Assembly: GCA_013812465.1 (NCBI GenBank)
Contig: JACCTK010000295.1
Coordinates: 1-31,719 of the forward strand
DNA from: Actinomycetota bacterium
GTDB taxonomy: Bacteria > Actinomycetota > Thermoleophilia > Gaiellales > Gaiellaceae
Direction of reading: 5' to 3'
DNA: 31,719 nt
Positions 22,426 to 31,719 of this stretch are shown in pieces; the first letter of the stretch is position 1, and every line of letters starts with the position of its first letter. The translations under genes and the position numbers were made by a program. Below the pieces are notes generated by a model. The model ran no database searches and had not been told where the DNA came from. It worked only from the letters and a program-made list of their open reading frames with translations.

Positions 22426-23210
22426 CTCTTCAGTGTAGATACGAATGTCGATGGATCGTTCGTCACGACAGCGTCGACGCCTGCTGCCATGACTCGAGAG
22501 AAATCCCCCGGGTCGTCGACGGTCCACGTGACGACCGAAGCGCCCCGCGCATGCGCACGGCGCACGGTCCGAGGGCTGACGAGCTCGTGCTTGAGAACGA
22601 GCGACGTGGCCCGCGCGCGAGCGAGCAACGGCCACACGAGGAGAGGTGTGAGAGGAAGCAGCGAACGCAGGCCTCGGCTCACGACAGGCCCGGAGCGCGG
22701 CCTCCGGCTGATGCCGAGCCGGTCCTCCGGGAACGAGGCGCCGATTCGAATACGCGGCTCGAGTCGGGCGAGGCGGCGCAGCGCGCCGTGGTGGAACGAG
22801 CTCACGAAGGTCCTCTCGAGAAGACCAAAGCGCGCGAGCGCTGTCGCCACATCTTCGAGCGCGCGCGCGGACTTCAGGTCGACATGGACTCCGATATCCG
22901 GGGCCTCGTCGACGAAGAACGTGAGCGCCTCGGCGAACGTCAGCAGATCCGGGGCGATCTGACGAAGATCGGAAAGCGTCATCGAGCCGATCGTTCCGCG
23001 TGCGGCGCCGTGGCTGACCTCATGAAGATCGTCCGAGTGCGCGATCGCGAGCTCTCCGTCACGCAACGAGAGCACGTCGAACTCGATGAGATCGACTCGG
23101 GCGGCGAGTGCGGCGCGAAATGACGCGAGCGTGTTCTCCGGCGCGAGCGCGGCGGCGCCCCGATGACCGATCACCAGCGGGCGCCCGTCGCGCCGCTCCA
23201 GCGAGATCAC
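22422..23210 (-). CDS. Glycerophosphodiester phosphodiesterase
   Basis: 262 residues from GTG 23210. The GDPD TIM-barrel motifs are present: GHRGAAALAPENTLASF at the N terminus, IEFDVLSLRDGELAIAHSDDL with the acidic pair and second catalytic His, HVDLKS in the middle and VVTWTVDDP near the end. It hydrolyses glycerophosphodiesters to glycerol-3-phosphate and an alcohol. No signal peptide is present, so it is cytoplasmic. The start overlaps the preceding gene's stop by 4 bp (GTGA). Substrate preference cannot be told. Confidence 0.9.
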   Translation of the reverse strand: MISLERRDGRPLVIGHRGAAALAPENTLASFRAALAARVDLIEFDVLSLRDGELAIAHSDDLHEVSHGAARGTIGSMTLSDLRQIAPDLLTFAEALTFFVDEAPDIGVHVDLKSARALEDVATALARFGLLERTFVSSFHHGALRRLARLEPRIRIGASFPEDRLGISRRPRSGPVVSRGLRSLLPLTPLLVWPLLARARATSLVLKHELVSPRTVRRAHARGASVVTWTVDDPGDFSRVMAAGVDAVVTNDPSTFVSTLKR

Positions 23211-24763
23211 GGCGTAAGAACCGGCCGTGTGGGCAAGGAGTCCTCGTCCAATCGCCCGCCCTCGGCCGCATACGCGATGATCATGCGATCCGTGATCCAC
23301 TCGACGGGCGCGCGATCGTCCGTCCACGGGCGGCCGGATGCGATGAGCGGGCGAACGTCTCGTGCGAGCAGCTCCCTCAGCGGCGCCAGATCCGCCGGGC
23401 CGCTCGCCAGCCGGCGCTCGAGCTCTTGCGGCGAAAGCGCCTCCGTCAGACCGAGCACGAGCGTGTTGAAGCGGAGAGCCGACCACTGGAGCACCTGGGG
23501 GAGCTCCACCGCGACGGTGCGGCCGATCCCGTTCACCAGGCGCCGGTCGCCCGGCACGGCCGCGACATTGAGCGCGACGATCCCGCCGGGAGCCAGCCGC
23601 TCCCGGACGAGACGGAAGAACTCACGGGTGGCGAGGTAGAACGGCACGTACGGCTGGTGATAGGCGTCGACGACGATGAGGTCGTAGCGCCGTTCGGTGC
23701 GGCGCAGGAAGGGACGCGCATCCGCGTCGTGCACGGTCAGGCGCGGATTGTCCCCGAGCCCGAAGAACCGACGACCGACGCGGCTGACTGCCGCATCAAG
23801 CTCGACGCCGTCAATCTCCGCCTTCGGGTAGTAGACGCCGAGCGCCCGGGCCGTCGTCCCGGCGGCGTTGCCGAGGATCGCGACCCGTTCGAGCGGGCGT
23901 CCAAGCAGCGGGGGGAGCGCGAGAAACGCATCCCAGACGCCGCCTGTGAGCACATCGTCGGACTGCCATACCGAGTGCACGGCCACGCCCTCGTTCAGGT
24001 GGAGGACGCGGCGCCCGTCGAAGCGCTCGACGACCTGGATGTACTGGTGGTACGAGGTCTCCTCGTGCAGGAGCCCTTGCTCGGCCTTGACCGCGCCGGG
24101 TGGGAGAACGACGAGCGCGGCGAGCGCACCCGCTACGACGAGAAAGCGCGCCCCGAGCAAAAAGCACGCTGATGCCGCGAGCAGCGCCGCGATGACGAGG
24201 AACGTCCGCTGGGTGCCGATCGCCGGAATGAGGATCAGCGCGGGCAGAAAGGTCCCGAGCAGCGATCCCGCGGTCGAGAGCGCGTACAGGCGTCCGGCGA
24301 CCGCGCCCGCCGTCTCGATGCTCGTGACGGCGAGCCGGATCGCGAACGGCGACACCATGCCGAGAAGCACGACCGGGGGCGCGCAGAGCAGCAGCACCGC
24401 GATAAAGCTCCCGATCACGGCGCCCGCGGAGGCGTCATCCAACCCTTGGACGGTGAGATCCAGGAACGGCTCCGCGACGAAAGGGATCGCAGCCACGCAT
24501 ACCGCGGAGACCAGGACGATGACACCGAGGAGCGCGGCCCTCGGCCGTCTGTCGGCGAGTCGGCCGCCGAGCCAGTAGCCGAGAGCGAGGGCGGCGAGAA
24601 CGATGCCGATCAGATTCGCCCAGACGATCGTCGACGATCCGAAGTAGGGCGCGAGCAGGCGGGACGCCGTTATCTCCGTCGCAAGCGCGCCGATCCCAGC
24701 TCCGAACACGAGCCCGCCGAGGGCGAGGCCGCCTGGCCCTGCGTTCAACGTCTTCGAGGGCAC
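23207..24763 (-). CDS. Spermidine-synthase-like fusion: multi-pass membrane domain + SpeE-type methyltransferase fold
   Basis: 518 residues from GTG 24763. Residues ~1-240 contain about seven or eight hydrophobic helices. Residues ~255-518 form a SpeE-like Rossmann domain with HEETSYHQYIQVVE, LHLNEGVAVHSVW, the nucleotide-binding VAILGNAAGTTARAL and YDLIVVDAYHQP (the acidic residue and DAY motif). Membrane-fused spermidine synthase homologues are widespread; many are not proven to make spermidine, and the usual ILVLGGGDG glycine loop reads ILGNAAG here. The role is therefore uncertain. It starts 4 bp after the small membrane-protein gene and overlaps the GDPD gene. Confidence 0.85.
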   Translation of the reverse strand: MPSKTLNAGPGGLALGGLVFGAGIGALATEITASRLLAPYFGSSTIVWANLIGIVLAALALGYWLGGRLADRRPRAALLGVIVLVSAVCVAAIPFVAEPFLDLTVQGLDDASAGAVIGSFIAVLLLCAPPVVLLGMVSPFAIRLAVTSIETAGAVAGRLYALSTAGSLLGTFLPALILIPAIGTQRTFLVIAALLAASACFLLGARFLVVAGALAALVVLPPGAVKAEQGLLHEETSYHQYIQVVERFDGRRVLHLNEGVAVHSVWQSDDVLTGGVWDAFLALPPLLGRPLERVAILGNAAGTTARALGVYYPKAEIDGVELDAAVSRVGRRFFGLGDNPRLTVHDADARPFLRRTERRYDLIVVDAYHQPYVPFYLATREFFRLVRERLAPGGIVALNVAAVPGDRRLVNGIGRTVAVELPQVLQWSALRFNTLVLGLTEALSPQELERRLASGPADLAPLRELLARDVRPLIASGRPWTDDRAPVEWITDRMIIAYAAEGGRLDEDSLPTRPVLTP

Positions 24764-24767
24764 GCTC

Positions 24768-25004
24768 CTACAACCCGAAGACCCGCTCGATCTCGCCGAG
24801 GGTTCGTGCGGCGAGCAGCACCACAGCGGCGAGAGCGAGCGCGAGAACGAGCCAGAACCGGACCCCCGCCCAACGCCGCTCGCGATGCCACCGCTGGCGC
24901 GCCCGGCGGCGAGCGCGGTGGAGCCGGTAGGCACGCTCGACAGCGTGGGGATCGAGAGGAGGCGCCTTGTCCTCGGAGGAGGTCCTGGTCTCGACCTTGG
25001 CCAC
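24768..25004 (-). CDS. Small single-pass membrane protein, unknown
   Basis: 78 residues from GTG. The N-terminal half is very basic (LHRARRRARQRWHRERR), followed by one transmembrane helix at about 50-68, with a short tail. The positive-inside rule puts the basic half in the cytoplasm. No family recognised. It heads the seven-gene minus-strand run, and a TACACT box lies 6 nt before its start. Confidence 0.6.
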   Translation of the reverse strand: MAKVETRTSSEDKAPPLDPHAVERAYRLHRARRRARQRWHRERRWAGVRFWLVLALALAAVVLLAARTLGEIERVFGL

Positions 25005-25010
25005 GGAAGA

Positions 25011-25016
25011 AGTGTA
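25011..25016 (-). promoter_or_regulatory. Candidate -10 box (TACACT) for the seven-gene minus run
   Basis: TACACT lies exactly 6 nt before GTG 25004. No consensus -35 was seen. It may drive the genes from 25004 down to 19589. Confidence 0.45.
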
Positions 25017-25064
25017 GAAACTCTGCGAGCAGCCGTTGTCGCCGTCCCGTCGCCGCCGAGGCCA

Positions 25065-25070
25065 TATTCT
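25065..25070 (+). promoter_or_regulatory. Candidate -10 box (TATTCT) for the four-helix membrane protein
   Basis: TATTCT ends 7 nt before ATG 25078. It shares a 73-bp divergent intergenic region with the previous promoter. Confidence 0.45.
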
Positions 25071-25077
25071 TCACCCG

Positions 25078-25533
25078 ATGGAAAGCCCTGACGCTCCGCG
25101 CATGCGTGGCCGTGCGCTTTTCAGTGACGCCAGCAGCATGCCCGGGCTCGGCGGGCGGCTCACGCTCGTCTTCGGGCTCCTGCTTGCGGTCTCGGCGCTC
25201 ACAGGCTGGTACACCGGCGAGGGCGAGGGCACAACGGTGTCGGTCATCGGCTGGCACACGGGAACGATCGGCAAGGTCGTCCTCTTCCTCGGACTCGTGG
25301 CTGCGCTCCTGGTCATCGTCCGCGAGTTCGGAGTCGACCTGCCCGACGCCGTCCCCGCGAGCCTCGTGGCGATCGGCATCGGCTCGATCGCGACCGTTCT
25401 CGTCCTGGTGAGGCTGATCTCGATCCCGGACACATTCTTCTTCGCAAGCCGCGGAATCGGAATCTGGGTGAGCCTGGTCTGCGCAATCGGGATCATCGTC
25501 GCGGGCCTGCTGGAGGCATCCGAAGAGCTGTAG
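25078..25533 (+). CDS. Four-helix membrane protein, unknown
   Basis: 151 residues. Four hydrophobic segments lie at about 26-43, 63-82, 92-111 and 124-145. The first ~24 residues are hydrophilic and cytoplasmic-looking; a short acidic loop WYTGEGEGTTVSVIGWHTG separates helices 1 and 2. I recall no named family. It stands alone on the plus strand between two minus-strand blocks. The stop codon is followed directly by a palindrome shared with the DUF309 3' end. Function unknown. Confidence 0.65.
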   Translation: MESPDAPRMRGRALFSDASSMPGLGGRLTLVFGLLLAVSALTGWYTGEGEGTTVSVIGWHTGTIGKVVLFLGLVAALLVIVREFGVDLPDAVPASLVAIGIGSIATVLVLVRLISIPDTFFFASRGIGIWVSLVCAIGIIVAGLLEASEEL

Positions 25534-25561
25534 GGGCGAGGCTTGCCTCGCCCTCGCCCTA
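25531..25561. terminator. Palindromic junction between convergent genes (copy 3)
   Basis: The 25 bp between two convergent stop codons can form GGGCGAGGC/GCCTCGCCC or, including both stops, TAGGG-CGAGG/CCTCG-CCCTA. It contains the same GAGGCTTGCCTCG core as 1435 and 19492. A bidirectional terminator is inferred. Confidence 0.55.
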
Positions 25562-25795
25562 CGGCGACGTGACCGTCACCGTGACGGTGCGCGCCGGCGG
25601 CTTCTGAGGGAGCGGAGTGAGCGTGCGCACGTTGGTCACCACGCCGCCCGGCTCGACCTGCTCGTCGAGCGTGCGCGCGAACGCGACCCCGACGAGAAAC
25701 GCGAGGACGAGCAGGAGCACCACGAGCAGAACCCGGGCGACAAGCCCGCGACGGGACGGTCTCTTGCGTCTATCTCGGATGCGCGGCTCGCGCAT
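25559..25795 (-). CDS. Small single-pass membrane protein, unknown
   Basis: 78 residues from ATG 25795. A basic head (MREPRIRDRRKRPSRR) precedes one transmembrane helix at about 20-40, then an exported-looking tail with many Val/Thr/Pro residues ending TVTVTVTSP. The topology is probably N-in, C-out. No family recognised. It begins 2 bp after the stop of the next upstream gene, so it is co-transcribed. Confidence 0.55.
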   Translation of the reverse strand: MREPRIRDRRKRPSRRGLVARVLLVVLLLVLAFLVGVAFARTLDEQVEPGGVVTNVRTLTPLPQKPPARTVTVTVTSP

Positions 25796-25797
25796 GC

Positions 25798-26112
25798 CTA
25801 CGGTTCGTAGTCGAGGGCGCCGCGCGAGTAGTGCTGGAACGCAGCGCTCTCCACGATCGACAACGTCGCCAGCCAGTTCCGCGCGGTCGCGCGCTCGGCG
25901 ACAGCGACGCGCGTCCAACTCTCTGCTTGACGGTACTCCTGCGTGAGCTCTGCGATGGTGAAGGTCGATCCCAGCCGCTTTCTGAGCGCGTCCGTCACGG
26001 CTTCGAGCTCGGCGTGAAGCCCATCCGCTCTCAGCGGATCCCGCGTCGCCTCCTGAAATCGCCGGTAGCCGTCCTCCCAGTCGCGCCTGGCGCTCTCGAC
26101 GTCCGCGGTCAC
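25798..26112 (-). CDS. Helical hypothetical protein downstream of DUF501
   Basis: 104 residues from GTG 26112. It is charged and helical throughout, with no membrane segment. The pattern includes ESARRDWEDGYRRFQEA, then FTIAELTQEYRQAESWTRVAV and a late NWLATLSIVESAAFQHYSRGA (cores IAELTQEYRQAE and SIVESAAF). I do not recognise a family. It overlaps DUF501 by 4 bp (GTGA), and a TAGCAT box within DUF501 lies 7 nt before its start. An association with division or envelope functions is only guilt by neighbourhood. Confidence 0.6.
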   Translation of the reverse strand: MTADVESARRDWEDGYRRFQEATRDPLRADGLHAELEAVTDALRKRLGSTFTIAELTQEYRQAESWTRVAVAERATARNWLATLSIVESAAFQHYSRGALDYEP

Positions 26113-26621
26113 CGCGAAGATGCTAGACGGGCGGAGCAACATCGATCCCGAGGCCAGCGTGGATCGACCTCGGCGAGGATCCTCTCTCCGAGCTCATAGC
26201 CCGAGCGAGCGAGCGCGAACGCAGCGTGGGCGTGCAGGCACTTGAGACGACTCGGGGTGTGGGCGCCGGCGATCCCGAGCTCGAGCGACGCTCCGTCGTC
26301 TCTTCCTCGACACTCCCCGGCGAGCTCACGCCGGACACGGCGCTGCTCCTCGCTCGCCAGCTCGAGCGAGGCCGCAAGCTCGGGCTCGTCCGCGGCAGCC
26401 CGACTCCAGCGCTCGACACCTCCCGAGGCCTCGACGCGGGCGAGCGCGGCGACGAGCTGCGGACACGTGAGGTAGTAGGTCGTCGGGAACGGCTGGCCGC
26501 CCGAGTCGTAGGGCTCCTGCTCGGTTACGGCCGGGAGGCCGTAGGGGCAGCGGACCACAACACGACGAAGCGCGCGCGGCTCGCGGCCGAGCTGACGCTC
26601 GACGAGCGCTCGGTCATCCAT
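26109..26621 (-). CDS. DUF501 family protein
   Basis: 170 residues. The N-terminal family signature VRCPYGLPAVTEQEPYDSGG and PFPTTYYLTCPQLVAALAR are unmistakable. The C-terminal part has a conserved-looking CLHAHAAFALA segment with Cys and His residues. DUF501 proteins (Rv1025 in M. tuberculosis) have no established biochemical role but stand between divIC and ppx in many actinobacteria. Here no ppx follows within the window. It overlaps the divIC 3' end by 8 bp. Confidence 0.93.
   Translation of the reverse strand: MDDRALVERQLGREPRALRRVVVRCPYGLPAVTEQEPYDSGGQPFPTTYYLTCPQLVAALARVEASGGVERWSRAAADEPELAASLELASEEQRRVRRELAGECRGRDDGASLELGIAGAHTPSRLKCLHAHAAFALARSGYELGERILAEVDPRWPRDRCCSARLASSR
26120..26125 (-). 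promoter_or_regulatory. Possible internal -10 box (TAGCAT) at the end of DUF501
   Basis: TAGCAT is 7 nt before GTG 26112 and uses a CTA leucine codon that is rare here. Because it lies in coding sequence, this is a weak call. Confidence 0.3.
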
Positions 26622-26979
26622 CTTCCCGCAGACTACGTTGAACCCGTCTCCATTCCGGGATCCCCTTCACGACGAAGAGCTGCTCCCCGGGAAGCACGTA
26701 GCCGATGCGCCTCGCCTCGCGCTGCGTCGCCTCCTCGCTCGTGGAGTTGACGAGTCTCCGCTCGAGCCCGGCCTTCGCGATCCGCAGTCGCTCGACCTCC
26801 ACCTGGCGACCGGCGAGATCGTTTCGCGTCTCGAGGTAAGACGCGAGCGGCTGGTAGTAGAGGTAGACGGAAAGCCCGACGAGCGCGGTCAGCCAGAGCA
26901 GTCGCAACCGCCGACGCGACCTCGTCTTCGAGTTCCTCGCTCGCTTCGTACGTCTTTTCGTCGAGACATCGTCCGCCAC
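26614..26979 (-). CDS. divIC: Septum formation initiator, FtsB/DivIC family
   Basis: 121 residues from GTG 26979. A basic cytoplasmic head (about 1-25) precedes one transmembrane helix (about 28-46), then a coiled-coil (ETRNDLAGRQVEVERLRIAKA) and the family-typical ending REARRIGYVLPGEQLFVVKG. It should be a bitopic divisome protein that forms a complex with FtsL and FtsQ. Synteny with enolase upstream and DUF501 downstream matches Rv1023-Rv1025 except for the intervening pyk. The longer reading frame upstream is not conserved-looking, so GTG 26979 was chosen. Confidence 0.9.
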   Translation of the reverse strand: MADDVSTKRRTKRARNSKTRSRRRLRLLWLTALVGLSVYLYYQPLASYLETRNDLAGRQVEVERLRIAKAGLERRLVNSTSEEATQREARRIGYVLPGEQLFVVKGIPEWRRVQRSLREDG

Positions 26980-27026
26980 GCGGCCACCTTCAACGCCGGC
27001 AGGCCCGCCCCTTCCGGACAGGCCCT

Positions 27027-28439
27027 CTACGCCGTGTCCACCTTGATCACATTCGTCGAGCCGGGAATGTTCACGGCGGTGCCGGCGGTGAGGACGATGC
27101 GGTCGCCGGCGTTGACGATGCCGGCATCGCGCGCGGTCTCGATCGATCGGCGCCAGAGATCGTCGACGTCGCTCGACTCGGGGATTTCGAGCGGCGTCAC
27201 TCCCCACTCGATCGCCATGTGCTGGAGCGAGGTCACGACGTGTGTAAGGGCGACGATCGGCCTGCGCGGGCGGAGTCGCGCGACGGCCGACGCCGTCCGT
27301 CCCGTGAAGGTGGGCACGAGAATCGCCTTCGCGCCGAGAGCTTCAGCGAGATCACAGGCCGCATTCGACATCGCGCGGCCGACGGTCGGAGCTTCCGCGG
27401 CCCCGGGCAGCTGGTGGCGGTACCCGAGGCTTGGCTCAACCGCGAGGGCGATCTGGGCCATCGTCTCCACCGCCTCGACCGGATACTCGCCGATCGCCGT
27501 CTCGGCAGAGAGCATCACCGCGGAAGTGCCGTCGAGAATCGCGTTTGCCACATCCGAGGCCTCCGCGCGGGTCGGCTCCGGACGATGCACCATCGATTCC
27601 AGCATCTGCGTGGCCGTGATCGCCGGCTTTCCGCGCTCGAGCGCGGCGAGAATGATGCGCTTCTGCAGGAGCGGCACATCCGCGGCGCCGACCTCCACGC
27701 CAAGGTCGCCCCGCGCGATCATCACCGCGTCGGCCTCGTCGAGGATCTCATCGATCGCCGCGACCGCCTCCTGAAGCTCGATCTTCGCAATCACCCACGC
27801 TTCCGAGCCGGACAGCTCGAGCTTTGCGCGCAGCGCGGCGACGTCCGCCCGCGAGCGGACAAAGGACAGGGCGACATAGTCGACGCCGAGCTCGAGAGCG
27901 AAGTCGAGATCCTCGAGATCCTTTTCGGTGAGCGAGGGCACGGGCAGCTGAGCTCCTGGGACGTTGACGCCCTTGTGCGGCTCGACGACGCCGCCCGTAA
28001 TGACCCTGCACACAGCACGGTTTCCCTCGACTCGCTCGACTCGAAGCCGCACGTGACCGTCGTCGATGAGCACGTCCTGGTCGGCGGCGAGCACGGCGCC
28101 GAGAACGGCCGGCGCGACCGGGAGGTCGCCTTCTCGCGCCGAGCCCTCGTCGGCGACGACGATGCTGTCGCCAACTTGGAGCTCGATCGGCTCGGAGAGC
28201 TCGCCGATCCGGAGCTTGGGGCCCTGGAGGTCCGCGATCAGCGCCAGCGGCCGTCCGACTGCCGCCTGCGCGTCGCGTACGAGCCGAGCGCTTCTGCCGT
28301 GATCGGCGTGCGCGCCGTGCGAGAAGTTGAGACGAGCCCCGTCCATCCCCGCCTCGATCAGCCGCGAGATCGCCTCCTCTCCCGACGACGCGGGTCCGAG
28401 GGTGGCGACGATCTTCGTTCGGCGGTCGAAGGAGGCCAT
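27027..28439 (-). CDS. pyk: Pyruvate kinase
   Basis: 470 residues. It begins RRTKIVATLGPASSG, has the B-domain between about 70 and 170, and the catalytic-barrel motifs VIAKIELQEAV, MIARGDLGVE and TATQMLESMVHRPEPTRAE (core TATQMLESM). The last ~120 residues form the C-terminal regulatory domain. It converts phosphoenolpyruvate and ADP to pyruvate and ATP, directly after enolase in the pathway. Its own TAGCCT box lies 7 nt before ATG 28439, so it need not depend on the enolase promoter. Insertion between eno and divIC differs from the mycobacterial order. Confidence 0.96.
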   Translation of the reverse strand: MASFDRRTKIVATLGPASSGEEAISRLIEAGMDGARLNFSHGAHADHGRSARLVRDAQAAVGRPLALIADLQGPKLRIGELSEPIELQVGDSIVVADEGSAREGDLPVAPAVLGAVLAADQDVLIDDGHVRLRVERVEGNRAVCRVITGGVVEPHKGVNVPGAQLPVPSLTEKDLEDLDFALELGVDYVALSFVRSRADVAALRAKLELSGSEAWVIAKIELQEAVAAIDEILDEADAVMIARGDLGVEVGAADVPLLQKRIILAALERGKPAITATQMLESMVHRPEPTRAEASDVANAILDGTSAVMLSAETAIGEYPVEAVETMAQIALAVEPSLGYRHQLPGAAEAPTVGRAMSNAACDLAEALGAKAILVPTFTGRTASAVARLRPRRPIVALTHVVTSLQHMAIEWGVTPLEIPESSDVDDLWRRSIETARDAGIVNAGDRIVLTAGTAVNIPGSTNVIKVDTA

Positions 28440-28446
28440 CGCGCTC

Positions 28447-28452
28447 AGGCTA
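28447..28452 (-). promoter_or_regulatory. Candidate -10 box (TAGCCT) for pyk
   Basis: TAGCCT lies 7 nt before ATG 28439 in the 126-bp gap after eno. A leaderless pyk transcript is inferred. Confidence 0.5.
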
Positions 28453-28512
28453 CAAGCGCCGCAAGACGCTCAACCATGCGCCTGTGGACAAATCGGCGCA
28501 GAGTTTTCACGC

Positions 28513-28534
28513 TTACCGTGCCAGGCACTGTAAA
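28513..28534. repeat. GTGCCTGGCAC-type palindrome between eno and pyk
   Basis: TTACCGTGCC and GGCACTGTAA pair around a central A with one mismatch. Palindromes of the form GGTGCCTGGCACC are familiar as dispersed repeats in environmental genomes, often in the same genomes as GGGGTCAGACCCC (from memory). It may act as an eno terminator, though no U-tract follows. Confidence 0.5.
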
Positions 28535-28565
28535 GACCGCTCGACGGGACTCCACCGCTCGATTC

Positions 28566-30637
<2,072 letters not shown>

Positions 30638-30644
30638 GGATTCA

Positions 30645-30650
30645 ACCCTA
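30645..30650 (-). promoter_or_regulatory. Candidate -10 box (TAGGGT) for mazG-eno
   Basis: TAGGGT lies 7 nt before GTG 30637. If real it rules out the upstream ATG as the translation start. Confidence 0.4.
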
Positions 30651-30730
30651 GACATTTGCTGTCAACCGAGCCGTCCCGGCTGGTTCAGCAATCGTCGCGC
30701 GATCGCGCGCTTCTGAACTCAGCAGCGCGA

Positions 30731-30782
30731 ACGACTTCACACCCCGACGAGTCCGCGACGTTGGGCTCCACATAAAGGGGTC
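30731..30782. repeat. Dispersed ~50-bp repeat, copy 2 (R2)
   Basis: It matches R1 (1369-1421) in the same orientation across most of its length, for example GACTTCACACC, GGGCTCC and AAGGGGTCT. It lies in the 195-bp gap between mazG and the parvulin gene. The remaining part of that gap shows only the mazG promoter and the post-stop hairpin. Confidence 0.55.
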
Positions 30783-30790
30783 TTGTGCTC

Positions 30791-30832
30791 TTCGCGCGAT
30801 CGAAATCCGCGCTAGCGGATTTCGATCTTGCG
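30791..30832. terminator. Post-stop hairpin after the parvulin gene (family copy 2)
   Basis: GATCGAAATCCGC (30798-30810) and GCGGATTTCGATC (30815-30827) form a perfect 13-bp stem with a GCTA loop, 5 bp beyond the stop codon on the minus strand. Flanking GCGC bases extend it. Core and position match the hairpin after lemA (3247-3274). No U-tract follows. Confidence 0.6.
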
Positions 30833-31719
30833 CTAACTAGGGTCGGTCTCTGTGTCGGTCGTTGACACGTCCGGAATCTCGGGAGGCTCGAAGCCGGCCG
30901 CGTAGCTGACCTTGCCGTCGTACTCGTCCTTCAAGTCCTCGACCCACGTCGTCATGAAGGTCGATTTCTTCTCCTGCAGAAGCGTGGTGCGGATCGACGC
31001 CCTGACCTTGGCAATCGGCGTCGTCGTCGCCTTCTTGACCGGGGTGAGCGCCTCGATGACGTGATACCCGTACGTCGTCTTCACCGGCTTCGACAGCGCG
31101 CCCCGCTCCAGCTCGAACGCGGTCTTGTCGAACTCGGGCACCGTCTGGCCCCGTGTGATCGACAGCTTGCCGCCATTGTCCTTCACGCTGGGGTCGTCGG
31201 AGTTCGCCTTCGCGAGCGCGGCGAAATCGCCGCCGCCCTGCAGAAGGCCGTAGATCCGGTCAGCCTCGATTTTGCTCTTCGGGAAGTCGACCTCGTCGCC
31301 GCCCTTCTTCTCGGAGATCAGGATGTGCCGAACGTCCCGCGATTCCGGTGTTCCGTACTGCATCTGGTTTTGCTGGTAGTAAGTGAGGATGTCGGCTTCC
31401 GACACCTTGACGTCCGTGGTTACGGCTTCGAAGAGCTTCTGGGAGAGCACGGAGGTGCGGAGCGTCTCTCTGAGCGCTTCCTCGGTGAAGCCCTGCTCCT
31501 CGAGCGCCTTCAGGAACGCATCGCGCTTGCCGTTGAAGCGAGTCTTCAGGAACTCCTGCACCTCTTTGTCCACGTCCTTCTCGCTGACGGTAATGCCGCG
31601 CTCGTCGGCCTCCTTCGCGAACTCCTCACGCTGAACGAGGAACGTCACGTACTGCGTCTGGATGTTCTGGTACTCGGGCGTTCCGACCTTCGGGAACTCC
31701 TGCTTCTGCGCGCCGTAGG
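30833..31719 (-). CDS. Parvulin-type peptidyl-prolyl isomerase (PrsA/SurA-like), truncated by the window end
   Basis: The visible 295 residues lack the N terminus, which lies beyond 31719. An N-terminal helical chaperone-like part (EYQNIQTQYVTFLVQREEF onward; core QYVTFLVQREEF) precedes the parvulin rotamase domain, with RDVRHILISEKKGG near residues 120-135 of the visible part, GGDFAALAKANSDD and a final TTYGYHVIEAL. The C-terminal tail is Thr/Asp/Pro-rich. Such proteins are secreted or lipid-anchored foldases acting outside the membrane; the signal peptide would be outside the window. An internal GTG at 31648 is not the true start. It is followed by the post-stop hairpin and precedes mazG. 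Confidence 0.88.
   Translation of the reverse strand, partial: YGAQKQEFPKVGTPEYQNIQTQYVTFLVQREEFAKEADERGITVSEKDVDKEVQEFLKTRFNGKRDAFLKALEEQGFTEEALRETLRTSVLSQKLFEAVTTDVKVSEADILTYYQQNQMQYGTPESRDVRHILISEKKGGDEVDFPKSKIEADRIYGLLQGGGDFAALAKANSDDPSVKDNGGKLSITRGQTVPEFDKTAFELERGALSKPVKTTYGYHVIEALTPVKKATTTPIAKVRASIRTTLLQEKKSTFMTTWVEDLKDEYDGKVSYAAGFEPPEIPDVSTTDTETDPS

Overview
The window looks like chromosomal DNA of a high-GC actinobacterium, most likely from a deep branch such as Thermoleophilia (Gaiellales/Solirubrobacterales). The taxonomic call is inference. It rests on very high GC with many GTG/TTG starts, a mycobacterial-type cysM-mec pair, a seven-iron ferredoxin, an actinobacterial-type SOS box, many apparently leaderless promoters, and the block mazG-eno-(pyk)-divIC-DUF501, which resembles the Mycobacterium tuberculosis Rv1021-Rv1026 region. 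No phage, transposase, CRISPR, rRNA or tRNA gene was seen. No gene-free stretch exceeds about 210 bp.

Layout. 1-1337 (+): cysM and a JAMM protease gene (mec) for sulfur-carrier-dependent cysteine synthesis. 1461-4298: a cupredoxin lipoprotein (-) diverging from a metallo-beta-lactamase-like gene, then lemA and an HtpX-type protease (+). 4408-8041 (+): an acyl-CoA-synthetase-like protein with a long Glu/Pro-rich tail, a 70-residue unknown and a SnoaL-like protein. 8252-11815 (+): glcDEF, glycolate oxidase. 11796-15852 (-): MFS exporter, CNNM/CorC-type protein, MBL hydrolase and a small membrane protein. 15917-18490 (+): an SOS-boxed radical SAM protein, a NarL-type response regulator with a degenerate kinase, and a small conserved unknown. 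18497-19122 (-): seven-iron ferredoxin and a receiver-like protein, divergent from a DUF309 gene. 19589-25004 (-): a tightly packed seven-gene run (small membrane protein, spermidine-synthase-like, GDPD, L,D-transpeptidase, CcmG, CcmH, CcdA). 25078-25533 (+): a four-helix membrane protein. 25559-31719 (-): small proteins, DUF501, DivIC, pyruvate kinase, enolase, MazG and a truncated parvulin-type isomerase.

The genes are mostly housekeeping: cysteine supply, photorespiratory carbon salvage, lower glycolysis, cytochrome c maturation, envelope and division. The more unusual content is non-coding. Two copies of a ~170-nt element in opposite orientation have terminal stems that differ in sequence but keep pairing through compensatory changes. 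A palindrome next to the cupredoxin gene recurs inside the glcE coding sequence. A hairpin family follows two stop codons, and another palindrome family sits at three of five convergent gene junctions. A TANNNT box lies 6-10 nt before about fifteen start codons, which suggests that leaderless transcription is the norm here.
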